DNA from: Paracoccaceae bacterium
Lineage (GTDB): Bacteria; Pseudomonadota; Alphaproteobacteria; Rhodobacterales; Rhodobacteraceae
NCBI GenBank assembly: GCA_020832445.1
Contig: JAFIEO010000032.1
Coordinates: 62,001 to 126,000, forward strand
Length of the DNA: 64,000 bases
Reading direction: 5' to 3'
The position numbers and the translations under genes are program-made. Of the stretch, positions 35,149 through 43,811 are shown piece by piece. The notes under the pieces are model-generated. The model did no database searches. It was given only the letters and a program-made list of their open reading frames with translations, and was not told the origin of the DNA. Each line of letters opens with the position of its first letter. Position 1 is the stretch's first letter.

Positions 35149-36702
35149 ATGACCAAGATACGGTTGCACAATTCGCGCACCCGAAAGCGGGATGACTTCG
35201 TCCCGCTGGACCCTGATAATGTCCGTATGTATGTCTGTGGCCCCACGGTCTATGACCGTGCGCATCTGGGCAATGCGCGCCCTGTGGTGGTGTTTGATGT
35301 GCTGTACCGGTTGCTGCGCCATGTCTACGGGGCGGAGCATGTGACCTATGTGCGCAATTTCACGGATGTGGATGACAAGATCAACGCACGCGCTGCAAAG
35401 ATGCAGGCCGAAGGGGATGCCCGCCCCCTGAATGCGATTGTTCAGGCGCTGACGGATGAAACCATTGGCTGGTATCACGCCGATATGGACGCCTTGGGCG
35501 CGCTGCGCCCGGACCATGAGCCGCGCGCCACGCAGTTCATCACCCAGATGATCGCCATGATTGACGGGCTGATTGCCAAGGGCCATGCCTATGAAGTGTC
35601 GGGGCATGTGCTGTTTGATGTGCGGTCTTATCCCGATTACGGGCGGCTGTCGGGGCGGTCTGTGGATGACATGATTGCGGGCGCGCGGGTGGAAGTGGCC
35701 CCCTACAAGCGCGACCCGATGGATTTTGTGCTGTGGAAGCCGTCCGATGCGGGCCTGCCCGGCTGGGACAGCCCGTGGGGGCGGGGGCGTCCGGGCTGGC
35801 ATATCGAATGCTCGGCCATGAGCCATGAATTGCTGGGCGCGAGTTTCGACATTCACGGGGGCGGGATCGATTTGCAATTCCCCCACCATGAGAACGAGAT
35901 CGCGCAAAGCTGCTGCGCCTTCCCCGATGCGGGGTTTGCGCGCTACTGGCTGCATAACGAGATGGTGCAGGTGGACGGCAAGAAGATGTCCAAGTCCTTG
36001 GGCAATTTCTTTACGGTGCGGGATTTGCTGGAGCAGGGCTGGCCGGGCGAGGTGATCCGGTTTGTGATGCTGTCGACGCATTACCGCAGTCCGATGGATT
36101 GGACGGAAGAAAAAGCTGAAGATGCAAAAGCGACATTAACTAAATGGCGAAGAATGCTGAAGGACATAGAACCTTCAGTTCCATCAAGCTTAGTTACAAA
36201 AGCCCTTTTCGATGACCTGAATACTCATGAAGCACTTGCCGATTGTCACAGACAATTCGGGCTTTTGCATGCCTATGAAAATGGAGCTGACTTACCAGAG
36301 TTTGGTATTTCTGAAGCTTACTCAGTGCTCTTGGCATCGCTAAATATGCTTGGTTTGTTGCATCCTGAAACCGCAAACTGGCATTGGCAAGAGCTAACAA
36401 CCGAGCCTTTTCAGCCGGAGTTGGGCCAGTTACTTGAGCTGCGTTTTTCTGCAAAAGTAGAAAAGAATTTCGCAAAGGCTGATGAAATTCGAGATTTTTT
36501 GAGTTCACTGGGCTTTGTGTTGAAAGATCATTCAACGGGAACTAAGGCCGAAATCAGTTACTTTGATTTGATGTTGCACCTTCCAGACGCAGCCTCTCAA
36601 CCGGTGAGGTTAACGGTGTTCGCGGAAGGCTCGGAAGATTTGGGTAAAGTAAGTGCAATCTTAAAAGCAAAGATGCGCACCAAGCTGGAGGCGCTGAAAT
36701 GA
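35149..36702 (+). CDS. cysS: Cysteinyl-tRNA synthetase with an AT-rich, foreign-looking C-terminal third
   Basis: A 517-aa class I synthetase that charges tRNA-Cys. The N-terminal catalytic part is typical: zinc Cys in [12 protein letters not shown] (the HIGH motif) at about 42-45, [10 protein letters not shown] with zinc Cys, HHENEIAQS, and [10 protein letters not shown]. From about 36105 the DNA changes: 36121-36240 is about 42% G+C by count (73% in 35761-35820), with AT-ending codons, until about 36670, after which the last codons (MRTKLEALK) are host-like again. The AT-rich part still encodes a plausible DALR-type anticodon domain but with extra sequence near the end. I infer gene conversion or transfer of this segment. 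The frame is unbroken. Confidence 0.93.
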   Translation: MTKIRLHNSRTRKRDDFVPLDPDNVRMYVCGPTVYDRAHLGNARPVVVFDVLYRLLRHVYGAEHVTYVRNFTDVDDKINARAAKMQAEGDARPLNAIVQALTDETIGWYHADMDALGALRPDHEPRATQFITQMIAMIDGLIAKGHAYEVSGHVLFDVRSYPDYGRLSGRSVDDMIAGARVEVAPYKRDPMDFVLWKPSDAGLPGWDSPWGRGRPGWHIECSAMSHELLGASFDIHGGGIDLQFPHHENEIAQSCCAFPDAGFARYWLHNEMVQVDGKKMSKSLGNFFTVRDLLEQGWPGEVIRFVMLSTHYRSPMDWTEEKAEDAKATLTKWRRMLKDIEPSVPSSLVTKALFDDLNTHEALADCHRQFGLLHAYENGADLPEFGISEAYSVLLASLNMLGLLHPETANWHWQELTTEPFQPELGQLLELRFSAKVEKNFAKADEIRDFLSSLGFVLKDHSTGTKAEISYFDLMLHLPDAASQPVRLTVFAEGSEDLGKVSAILKAKMRTKLEALK

Positions 36703-36970
36703 TCTTGACCTCCAGAACATGCACAACACAGGGCAGCGTCCGGCCCGTGCGGGGGGGGCGTGAAGCGCCCGCCCCGTGGGGGGGCGGGACGGGCGCTGCC
36801 CGACGCGCAGGCGCGCCGGGCGGGAACCTGACCGATGCTTATTGCACGGCCATGGGCGGGTCGGGGGCGAAGCGGGATGCGGGCATCCCGCGCGCACTGT
36901 CAACCCTTGCCTACAACGAGACCAAGCGCTGCCCGTGTTTTGACAGGTCACGCCTTTATAGGGGACACCA
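36703..36970 (+). repeat. GC-rich intergenic region with a large hairpin element, cysS-cimA
   Basis: A 268-bp gap. GGGCAGCG at 36731-36738 and CGCTGCCC at 36794-36801 bound a 71-bp segment that can fold on itself, with GGCCCGTGC/GCCCCGTGG-type inner pairing and a run of eight Gs. Similar GGGCAGCG...CGCTGCCC elements occur widely in Rhodobacterales genomes to my knowledge. An open frame starts inside the cysS stop and crosses the gap, but its composition and the hairpin argue against a gene. Confidence 0.6.
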
Positions 36971-38599
36971 ATGACCCGCGAACGCCTCTATCTCTATGAC
37001 ACCACCTTGCGCGATGGCCAGCAGACGCAGGGCGTGCAATTCTCGACGCCGGAAAAGCATGCCATCGCCGCCATGCTCGACCAACTCGGCATCGACTATA
37101 TCGAAGGCGGCTGGCCCGGTGCGAACCCCACCGACAGCGAATTTTTCAACGCCAAACCGCAAACCAAGGCGATCTTCACTGCCTTCGGCATGACCAAACG
37201 CGCGGGCCGGTCGGCGGAAAATGACGATGTGCTGGCAGCCGTGCTGAATGCGGGCACCGATGCGGTGTGTCTTGTGGGCAAATCCCATGATTTCCACGTC
37301 ACCACCGCGCTGGGCATCACGCTGGACGAGAACCTTGAGAATATCCGCGCCTCCATCGCGCATTGTGTGAGTATGGGACGCGAGGCGCATTTTGACGCCG
37401 AACATTTCTTCGACGGCTACAAGGCCAATCCCGACTATGCGCTGGCCTGCCTGCATGCGGCCCATGACGCGGGCGCGCGCTGGATTGTGCTGTGCGACAC
37501 CAACGGCGGCACGCTGCCGTCGGAAATCAGCGCCATCACCCGCGCGGTCATCGACAGCGGCATCAAGGGCGCGCGGCTTGGCATTCATTGCCATGATGAC
37601 ACAGGGCAGGCCGTGGCAGGGTCGCTGGCGGCGGTAGAGGCGGGCGCGCGCCAGATACAGGGCACGCTGAACGGGCTGGGGGAACGCTGCGGCAATGCAT
37701 CGCTGACCACGCTTATTCCCACGCTGCTGCTGAAGCCCGCCTATGCGGACCGCTTTGACACCGGCGTCAATGCGGACGCGCTGCAAGGGTTGTTGCGTAT
37801 TTCGCGCAAGCTGGATGATATTCTGAACCGCGTGCCCCTGCGCACGCTGCCTTATGTCGGCGCATCTGCCTTCGCGCACAAGGCGGGGCTGCATGCCAGC
37901 GCAATTTTGAAAGACCCCACAACCTATGAGCATATCGACCCTGCGCAGGTGGGCAATGCCCGTATTGTGCCAATGTCCAATCAGGCGGGGCAGTCGAACC
38001 TGCGCCTGCGGCTGGCTGATATGGGCGTGCAGGTGGACAAGGGCGATGCGCGGCTGGGGGCCATTCTGGACCAGATCAAGGACCGCGAGGATCAGGGCTA
38101 TGCCTATGACAGCGCGCAGGCCAGTTTCGAATTGCTGGCGCGCCGTGCGCTGGGACAGGTGCCCGATTTCTTCGAGGTCAAGCGCTACCGCGTCACAGTC
38201 GAGCGGCGCAAGAACAAGTATAACCAGATCGTCACCCTGTCCGAGGCTGTGGTCGTGGTGAAAATCGGGGATGAAAAGAAACTGTCCGTGTCGGAATCCA
38301 TGGACAGCGAAGGCCATGACCGCGGGCCGGTCAACGCGTTGTCCAAGGCGCTGGCCAAGGATCTTGGCCCCTATCAGGACGTGATCGACGACATGAAGCT
38401 GGTCGATTTCAAGGTGCGCATCACCCAAGGCGGCACCGAGGCTGTGACCCGCGTTATCATCGACAGCGAGGACGGGCAGGGCCGGCGCTGGTCCACTGTG
38501 GGCGTGTCGCCCAACATCGTCGATGCCAGTTTCGAGGCCCTGCTGGATGCTGTGATCTGGAAATTCCTGCGCGACGGGGTGACACCATGCAAGACCTGA
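36971..38599 (+). CDS. cimA: (R)-citramalate synthase
   Basis: A 542-aa enzyme that condenses acetyl-CoA with pyruvate to give citramalate for isoleucine synthesis. The DRE-TIM barrel shows YLYDTTLRDGQQTQGVQFS (about 6-24), EGGWPGANPTDSEFF, DAEHFFDGYKANPDY, CDTNGGTLP, HCHDDTGQAVAG and LNGLGERCGNASL. The C-terminal part, past VGASAFAHKAGLHASAI, is the LeuA-type regulatory domain (about 390-540). The EGGWPG motif distinguishes CimA from isopropylmalate synthase. It overlaps the downstream methyltransferase gene by 13 bases. Confidence 0.93.
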   Translation: MTRERLYLYDTTLRDGQQTQGVQFSTPEKHAIAAMLDQLGIDYIEGGWPGANPTDSEFFNAKPQTKAIFTAFGMTKRAGRSAENDDVLAAVLNAGTDAVCLVGKSHDFHVTTALGITLDENLENIRASIAHCVSMGREAHFDAEHFFDGYKANPDYALACLHAAHDAGARWIVLCDTNGGTLPSEISAITRAVIDSGIKGARLGIHCHDDTGQAVAGSLAAVEAGARQIQGTLNGLGERCGNASLTTLIPTLLLKPAYADRFDTGVNADALQGLLRISRKLDDILNRVPLRTLPYVGASAFAHKAGLHASAILKDPTTYEHIDPAQVGNARIVPMSNQAGQSNLRLRLADMGVQVDKGDARLGAILDQIKDREDQGYAYDSAQASFELLARRALGQVPDFFEVKRYRVTVERRKNKYNQIVTLSEAVVVVKIGDEKKLSVSESMDSEGHDRGPVNALSKALAKDLGPYQDVIDDMKLVDFKVRITQGGTEAVTRVIIDSEDGQGRRWSTVGVSPNIVDASFEALLDAVIWKFLRDGVTPCKT

Positions 38600-39318
38600 C
38601 ACCGGATGAGGCATTTCTGACGCTTTACAGCGATCTGGCGCGCGAAGGGCCGGGGGCTGCGGCCGATCTGGGCTGGGCATTGTCGGTCGCGGCAACGCCT
38701 GCTTTCGCGCGTATTTGCGATGCGGGCTGCGGGTCCGGGGCGGACACGGTGACCCTGGCCAAGGAACGGCCCCGCGCGCAGATCGATGCCATCGACCAGA
38801 TCGCGCAATTCGTGGCGGCCGCGCAAAAACGCACAGCGCCCTTCGGGGATCGTGTGCAGGTCCGGCAGGGGGATATGGCCAAGCTGACCGGTCCCTATGA
38901 TCTGATCTGGTGCGCGGGGGCGGTCTATTTTCTGGGCATCACCGAAGCGCTGCGCCTGTGGCGGGGCGCGCTTGCGCAGGGCGGGGCGGTGGCCTTTTCC
39001 GAACCTTGCCTGCTGTCGCGCCCGTCCGTTGCAGCGCAGGCTTTCTGGGCGGAATACCCTCAGATCACGGATGTGGCGGGAATCCGCGCGCGCGTTGCCG
39101 CGGCAGGCTACCGTGTGCTGGGCGAGCAGATGCAGATTGGTGCGGCGTGGGAAGCCTATTACATTCCCATGTCGAAACGCATTGCCAGTCTGCGGCCCAA
39201 TGCAACCGGCGTTCTGGCAACGGCCCTTGACAAGGCAGAGCTGGAAATTGCCCGCTGGCGCGCGGCCCCGTCGGAAATTGCCTATGCGCTGATGGTGGTG
39301 GCCCCTGTTGACGGATGA
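38587..39318 (+). CDS. Class I SAM-dependent methyltransferase
   Basis: A 243-aa Rossmann methyltransferase. The SAM-binding loop is ICDAGCGSGADTVTLA (about 41-56), the acidic residue after strand 2 is in QIDAIDQIAQFV, and motif IV reads YDLIWCAGAVYFLG, followed by AFSEPCLLSRP. The substrate is not evident; the family (UbiE/SmtA-like) includes small-molecule methylases. It overlaps the end of cimA and slightly overlaps the next gene, so the three are likely cotranscribed. Confidence 0.85.
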   Translation: MQDLTPDEAFLTLYSDLAREGPGAAADLGWALSVAATPAFARICDAGCGSGADTVTLAKERPRAQIDAIDQIAQFVAAAQKRTAPFGDRVQVRQGDMAKLTGPYDLIWCAGAVYFLGITEALRLWRGALAQGGAVAFSEPCLLSRPSVAAQAFWAEYPQITDVAGIRARVAAAGYRVLGEQMQIGAAWEAYYIPMSKRIASLRPNATGVLATALDKAELEIARWRAAPSEIAYALMVVAPVDG

Positions 39319-40081
39319 GCTTGCGACACTTGTGCAGCAGGGCGATCCCCATCGCTACGCCGCAACAATCGCCGCACCCGATGCGGCGCGCGCGCGACTA
39401 TGGCCGCTTTATGCGTTCAATCTGGAACTTGCGCGCGCGCCTTGGGTGACGCAGGAACCGTTGATTGCCGAAATGCGGCTGCAATTCTGGGCCGATGTGC
39501 TGGATGACATTGCTACGGGCAAGCCCGCGCGCGCCCATCAGGTGGCGGCGCCGCTGGCGCAGGTCTGGCAGGCGGCGGATTTGCCGGTTGCGCTGGGGCA
39601 GGGCATGGTTGCTGCGCGGCATTGGGAAATTTACCGCGCGCCCTTCGCGGATGATGCGGCGTTCTTTGCGCATATTCAGGCGACATCGGGAAATCTGATG
39701 TGGTTGGCGGCGCTGGCGCTGGGTGCCCCCCCCACGTCCGAGGCGCCTGTGCGTGATATGGGTTTCGCGGCGGGGCTGGCGAACTGGCTGGTGGCAATTC
39801 CGCAGCTACAGGCGGCAGGGCGCATTCCGCTTGTGGACGGGCGCGACAGTGCCGTCGCAGCGCTGGCGCGCGACGGGCTGGCACATCTGGCGCGCGCGCG
39901 CGCGCAGCGCCGTTTGGTGCCTGCATCCGTCCTGCCGGTCATGCTGACGGGCTGGCAGGCAGGGGCCGTTTTGCAGCGCGCAGCACAGCGCCCCGATCTT
40001 GTGGCGCAGGGTGGTTTGCTGCCATCGGAATTCAGGCGGCGCGGCGCTTTGGTGCTGCGCAGCTTGTCGGGCCGCTGGTAG
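39308..40081 (+). CDS. Squalene/phytoene synthase-like protein (NDUFAF6 type)
   Basis: A 257-aa all-helical protein of the trans-isoprenyl synthase fold. The likely start is the TTG at 39308, overlapping the previous gene by 11 bases. The helix with ALYAFNLELAR-like sequence (WPLYAFNLELARAP) and FWADVLDDIATG corresponds to the first motif region, but the Asp-rich DxxxD catalytic motifs of true synthases are weak, and no carotenoid gene adjoins it. Such members include the mitochondrial complex I assembly factor NDUFAF6, and I favour that role. An enzymatic function in isoprenoid or hopanoid synthesis cannot be excluded. Confidence 0.75.
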   Translation: MTDELATLVQQGDPHRYAATIAAPDAARARLWPLYAFNLELARAPWVTQEPLIAEMRLQFWADVLDDIATGKPARAHQVAAPLAQVWQAADLPVALGQGMVAARHWEIYRAPFADDAAFFAHIQATSGNLMWLAALALGAPPTSEAPVRDMGFAAGLANWLVAIPQLQAAGRIPLVDGRDSAVAALARDGLAHLARARAQRRLVPASVLPVMLTGWQAGAVLQRAAQRPDLVAQGGLLPSEFRRRGALVLRSLSGRW

Positions 40082-40263
40082 CTGCCGTCATTTTTATCGT
40101 GATCTGTGCTATATGGCCGGAATGCTGGCCCGATTGCGCCTTGCGCTGCCTTGCCAAGGCCACGCCCTGCCAGTAGGGTGCGCGCCAATTCCGCCCCTGC
40201 GCATGCGCTGTGGGGGCGGGCAATATGCCCGTCTGTCGGGTGCCACAGCCGTAAGGAGCTTTC
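40082..40263 (+). promoter_or_regulatory. Leader region upstream of yajC
   Basis: This 182-bp gap presumably holds the yajC-secD-secF promoter. The yajC ribosome site is TAAGGAGC at about 40252-40259. A short GC-rich dyad (GGGCGGGCAATATGCCCGTC) lies at about 40214-40233. I see no leader peptide. Confidence 0.4.
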
Positions 40264-40587
40264 ATGTTCGTCACCCCTGCCTATGCGCAAGATGCCGGTG
40301 CTGCCGGTGGTCTGATTTCGATCATCCCGTTTGTCCTGATCTTCGTGATCATGTATTTCCTGCTGATCCGTCCGCAGCAGAAAAAGATGAAAGACCACAG
40401 AGCAATGGTCGACGCGCTGCGCCGTGGCGATCAGGTCGTGACGCAGGGCGGGCTGATCGGCAAGGTCACCAAGGTCAAGGAAGATGGCGAACTGGAAGTC
40501 GAGATTGCCGAAGGTGTGAAAGTGCGCGTGGTCAAGCAAACCATCGCGACTGTCATGTCCAAGACCGAACCGGCCACAAAAGACTAA
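40264..40587 (+). CDS. yajC: Preprotein translocase subunit YajC
   Basis: A 107-aa single-span inner-membrane protein associated with SecDF. The membrane segment (about 15-37, LISIIPFVLIFVIMYFLL) is followed by the conserved RPQQKKMKDHRAMVDALRRGDQVVTQGGLIGKV cytoplasmic region. It is the first gene of yajC-secD-secF. A 147-bp leader with two hairpins separates it from secD. Confidence 0.97.
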   Translation: MFVTPAYAQDAGAAGGLISIIPFVLIFVIMYFLLIRPQQKKMKDHRAMVDALRRGDQVVTQGGLIGKVTKVKEDGELEVEIAEGVKVRVVKQTIATVMSKTEPATKD

Positions 40588-40606
40588 ATCCGCTGCGCTG
40601 CAATGC

Positions 40607-40704
40607 GCCCCTGTCATCACTTCTGCGCGGTGACAGGGGGGCATTCGACGATAACACCATGTCAGGGCATTGAAATGCTGCATCCGAACACAAAGATGCC
40701 CTGA
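40607..40704 (+). promoter_or_regulatory. Two stem-loops in the yajC-secD gap
   Basis: The first hairpin pairs GCCCCTGTCA (40607-40616) with TGACAGGGG (40631-40639), loop 14. The second pairs TCAGGGCAT (40662-40670) with ATGCCCTGA (40696-40704), 9 bp perfect with a 25-base loop. Neither ends in a T-run. They could partly terminate transcription or set the secD translation rate. Confidence 0.45.
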
Positions 40705-40734
40705 ACACACAGACACTACAGGGACCACGCGCCA

Positions 40735-42402
40735 ATGTTGCAAATACCGATGTGGAAACGCATCCTGATCTGGTCGACCTGCGCGCTTGCGCTTCTGTTT
40801 GCCATGCCGAACCTGTTCTATGACCGGGTGGAGCGGCACAATGACGCTGTCATTGAACTGGCAACAGGCCAAAGCAACGCCGCGCTGGAAGCTGACAAAG
40901 GCGCCTGGCCCGGTTTCCTGCCCGGTTTTCTGGTCAATCTGGGTCTTGATCTGCGCGGCGGCGCGCATCTTCTGGCCGAAGTGCGGGTGTCTGATGTTTA
41001 CGCAGACCGCATAGATGGCATGTGGCCCGCAGTGCGGGACCGTCTGGCGTCGGAACGCGCAAGCGTAGGTGCGGTGCGGCGTATGCCATCTGATGATGCG
41101 GGTGAATTGCGTGTGCGTATTGCCAATACCGACGCCATAGACCAGGCGGCGGGCTATGTGCGCGAACTTGCACAACCGACCGAATCGATCAGCGGGTTCG
41201 GGGCTGCGCGCGACCTTGATGTGCGCGTCGAAGGCGAAGAAATTGTTGTCACATTGTCCGACGCGGAACGCGCAGCAACGGATGAACGCACAATGCGGCT
41301 GTCGCTGGAGATCATCCGCCGCCGCGTGGACGAGGCGGGCACGCGCGAACCCACCATCCAGCGGCAGGGCGCCGACCGCATCTTGATTCAGGTGCCGGGC
41401 ATTGGATCGGCCGAAGAATTGAAAGCGCTTATCGGGACCACCGCACGGCTGACATTTCACGCAGTGGTCCGTGTCACATCCGACCCTGACGAAGTGCCGG
41501 GGCCACGCAATCTGTTATATCCGTCCATGGATGAACAGGGCACCTATTACATTGTAGAGCAGACCCCCGTTGTCACAGGCGACCAACTGGTCGATGCGCA
41601 GCCCGGCATGGACCAGAACAACCGGCCCGCCGTCAATTTCCGGTTCAATCCGGCGGGCGGGCGTGCCTTTGGCCTGTATACGGCCGAAAATATAGGCAAC
41701 CCGTTTGCGATTGTTCTGGACGGCGAAGTGGTGTCCGCCCCTGTCATCCAAAGCCATATCGCGGGCGGGTCGGGTATCATTACCGGCCGCTTCACGGTGG
41801 ACGAAACCAGTCGCCTTGCCGTGCTGTTGCGGTCAGGCGCGCTGCCTGCGGAAATGGATTTTCTGGAAGAACGCACCGTCGGCCCCGAACTGGGGCAGGA
41901 CAGTATTGATGCAGGCAAGATTGCCGCGATTGTTGCCATGATCGCGGTTCTGGGCTTCATGCTGGCCAGCTATGGCATATTCGGGATCATTGCCAATATT
42001 GCATTGTTGCTGAATGTGTCGATGATCTTCGCGCTATTGTCGCTGATCGGGGCCACGCTGACCTTGCCCGGTATTGCAGGCATCGTGCTGACCATTGGTA
42101 TGGCGGTTGATGCGACAGTGCTGATTTTCGAGCGGATACGCGAGGAAATGCGCACTGCCAAAGGGCCTGCGCGCGCGATTGAGCTGGGCTATGAGAAAGC
42201 ACTTTCGGCCATTCTGGATGCCAATATCACCACCTTCATCACAGCGCTTATCCTGTTTGCGATGGGGTCGGGGCCTGTGCGGGGGTTTGCGGTGACACTG
42301 GGCCTGGGTATTCTGACATCCGTATTTACGGCCCTTATGGTCACCCGTCTGATGATGGTCATCTATTTTGAACGTCGTCGCCCGAAAACTCTGGCCATCT
42401 GA
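40735..42402 (+). CDS. secD: Protein translocase subunit SecD
   Basis: A 555-aa RND-type membrane protein that uses the proton gradient to help export through SecYEG. TM1 (about 8-27) is followed by a large periplasmic domain with NLGLDLRGGAHLLAEV and RRRVDEAGTREPTIQRQG, GDQLVDAQPG in the second half, and then five C-terminal membrane segments with TVGPELGQDSI and GMAVDATVLIFERIREE, where the Asp is part of the proton path. The P1 domain is about the size usual in alphaproteobacteria. secF follows after 13 bp. Confidence 0.97.
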   Translation: MLQIPMWKRILIWSTCALALLFAMPNLFYDRVERHNDAVIELATGQSNAALEADKGAWPGFLPGFLVNLGLDLRGGAHLLAEVRVSDVYADRIDGMWPAVRDRLASERASVGAVRRMPSDDAGELRVRIANTDAIDQAAGYVRELAQPTESISGFGAARDLDVRVEGEEIVVTLSDAERAATDERTMRLSLEIIRRRVDEAGTREPTIQRQGADRILIQVPGIGSAEELKALIGTTARLTFHAVVRVTSDPDEVPGPRNLLYPSMDEQGTYYIVEQTPVVTGDQLVDAQPGMDQNNRPAVNFRFNPAGGRAFGLYTAENIGNPFAIVLDGEVVSAPVIQSHIAGGSGIITGRFTVDETSRLAVLLRSGALPAEMDFLEERTVGPELGQDSIDAGKIAAIVAMIAVLGFMLASYGIFGIIANIALLLNVSMIFALLSLIGATLTLPGIAGIVLTIGMAVDATVLIFERIREEMRTAKGPARAIELGYEKALSAILDANITTFITALILFAMGSGPVRGFAVTLGLGILTSVFTALMVTRLMMVIYFERRRPKTLAI

Positions 42403-42415
42403 AGGAACACACGCA

Positions 42416-43387
42416 ATGCGATTGAAACTTGTTCCACAGGACACAAGCATAGACTTCTTCCGTTACTGGAAGGGTACATTTGGCGCATCTGCCGTGGCAA
42501 TGGTGCTGTCGATCATTGCCTTTCTGGTGATGGGGCTGAATTTCGGCATCGATTTCCGGGGCGGCACATCCATCCGGACCGAAGCGCAGGCCCCTGTTGA
42601 TATCGCGGCCTATCGCGGTGCGATTGCGGAACTGGGGTTTGGGGATGTTGCCATCACCGAAGTGTTTGACCCCGCTTTCGCGTCGGACCGCAATGTTGCG
42701 AGTGTCCGCATTCAGGCGCAGGAAGGCGTTGAGGCAATCACGCCGGAACAAATTGGGGCCGTGCGCGATGCGTTGCAAGCGCTCGACCCCACGCTGACAT
42801 TCGCTGCTGTGGATTCCGTTGGTCCGAAAGTGTCGGGCGAACTGATCCAGTCCGCGGTAATTTCGGTCGTTCTGGCGCTTGCGGCGGTGTTGTTCTACAT
42901 CTGGCTGCGGTTTGAATGGCAGTTTTCGGTCGGGGCGGTCGCAGCACTTGTGCATGACGTGGTGCTGACCATCGGGGTGTTCAGTGTCTTGCAGATCAGG
43001 TTTGATCTGGCCATCATTGCCGCACTTCTGACGATTGTGGGGTATTCGCTGAACGATACAGTGGTCGTGTTCGACCGTGTGCGCGAAAACCTGATCAAGT
43101 TCAAGAAACGCCCGATGAAGGAAGTTCTGAACCTGTCGATCAATGACACATTGTCGCGCACGGTCATGACCTCTGTGACAACCTTGCTGGCGTTGCTGGC
43201 ATTGTTCGTTCTGGGTGGTGATGTGATACGCGGGTTTGTGTTTGCCATGATCTGGGGTGTGATCGTGGGCACCTATTCATCGGTGTTTGTGGCCTCGGCG
43301 GTGCTGCTGCGGCTGGGGGTCAAGCGCGACTGGTCAAAGAATTCGGGCGACACATCCGGCACGCAATTCGGCGTCAAGGAGGGGTGA
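42416..43387 (+). CDS. secF: Protein translocase subunit SecF
   Basis: A 323-aa partner of SecD with six membrane segments. The start is the ATG at 42416 (MRLKLVPQDTSIDF), after GAAGGAAC; the longer open frame upstream overlaps secD. NFGIDFRGGTSI marks the first periplasmic domain, then YIWLRFEWQFSVGAVAALVHDVVLTIG and SLNDTVVVFDRVREN carry the conserved polar residues of the proton-conducting helices. It is followed after one base by the NDUFAF3-like gene. Confidence 0.97.
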   Translation: MRLKLVPQDTSIDFFRYWKGTFGASAVAMVLSIIAFLVMGLNFGIDFRGGTSIRTEAQAPVDIAAYRGAIAELGFGDVAITEVFDPAFASDRNVASVRIQAQEGVEAITPEQIGAVRDALQALDPTLTFAAVDSVGPKVSGELIQSAVISVVLALAAVLFYIWLRFEWQFSVGAVAALVHDVVLTIGVFSVLQIRFDLAIIAALLTIVGYSLNDTVVVFDRVRENLIKFKKRPMKEVLNLSINDTLSRTVMTSVTTLLALLALFVLGGDVIRGFVFAMIWGVIVGTYSSVFVASAVLLRLGVKRDWSKNSGDTSGTQFGVKEG

Positions 43388-43388
43388 G

Positions 43389-43745
43389 ATGCGCCTGACC
43401 GAAGTTGATTTCGGCGCTGCGAAACCTGTTGACGGGTATGGGCAGGATTTCTTTCGTATCGCGGGCACTGCCCATCCCGCGCCGCTGGTGGTTGCGGGCG
43501 GGGACGTTCGGCCCTGGGGCGGGTATGATGATCATGATGCCCTGCTGGACCTGGCGGGGCAGGTGGATGTGCTGTTCATTGGCACGGGCGGTGCAATCGC
43601 ACATATCCCGTCCGCCCTGCGCGAGGCGCTGGAAGCGGCAGGTCTTGGTGTCGAGATCATGGACAGCCCGGCTGCGTGCCGCACATATAATGTTGTGCTG
43701 TCCGAACAGCGGCGCGTGGCTGTCGCGCTGCTGCCGGTCGGATAG
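43389..43745 (+). CDS. Mth938/NDUFAF3-like protein (DUF498)
   Basis: A 118-aa protein of the Mth938-domain family, whose eukaryotic member NDUFAF3 helps assemble respiratory complex I. Conserved stretches are YGQDFFRIAG, VRPWGG, DVLFIGTGG and a late DSPAACRTYNVVLSEQRRVAVALLPVG. The start at 43389 is one base after the secF stop. Its linkage to secDF is a known gene order in alphaproteobacteria and was noted for the mitochondrial homologue. A second complex-I-factor-like gene (NDUFAF6 type) is 4 kb upstream. Confidence 0.85.
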   Translation: MRLTEVDFGAAKPVDGYGQDFFRIAGTAHPAPLVVAGGDVRPWGGYDDHDALLDLAGQVDVLFIGTGGAIAHIPSALREALEAAGLGVEIMDSPAACRTYNVVLSEQRRVAVALLPVG

Positions 43746-43753
43746 GGCGTATT

Positions 43754-43775
43754 TGAGTATTTTTTGCAAGATGAA
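43754..43775 (+). repeat. GAGTATTT...CAAGATGAA short intergenic motif, copy 2
   Basis: GAGTATTTTTTGCAAGATGAA between the NDUFAF3-like gene and ccmA matches the tail at 34473-34496 (GAGTATTTCGGGCAAGATGAA) except in the middle bases. Here no GC hairpin precedes it. Confidence 0.55.
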
Positions 43776-43811
43776 GTGCTGTTGCGGCACTTTGTCACAA
43801 AGGGGCGCATC

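Noticed and set aside
36956-38695. Long leftward frame (579 codons) opposite cimA
   Set aside because: Antisense shadow of citramalate synthase, with no recognisable domain.
40603-40704. A 33-codon frame in the yajC-secD leader as a possible arrest peptide controlling secDF
   Set aside because: It has no hydrophobic signal segment and no RAPP/RAPG-like arrest motif as known for such regulators, and no clear ribosome site.
39676-41460. Leftward frame of 594 codons opposite the NDUFAF6-like gene, yajC and secD
   Set aside because: It crosses three well-supported rightward genes and shows no family signature.
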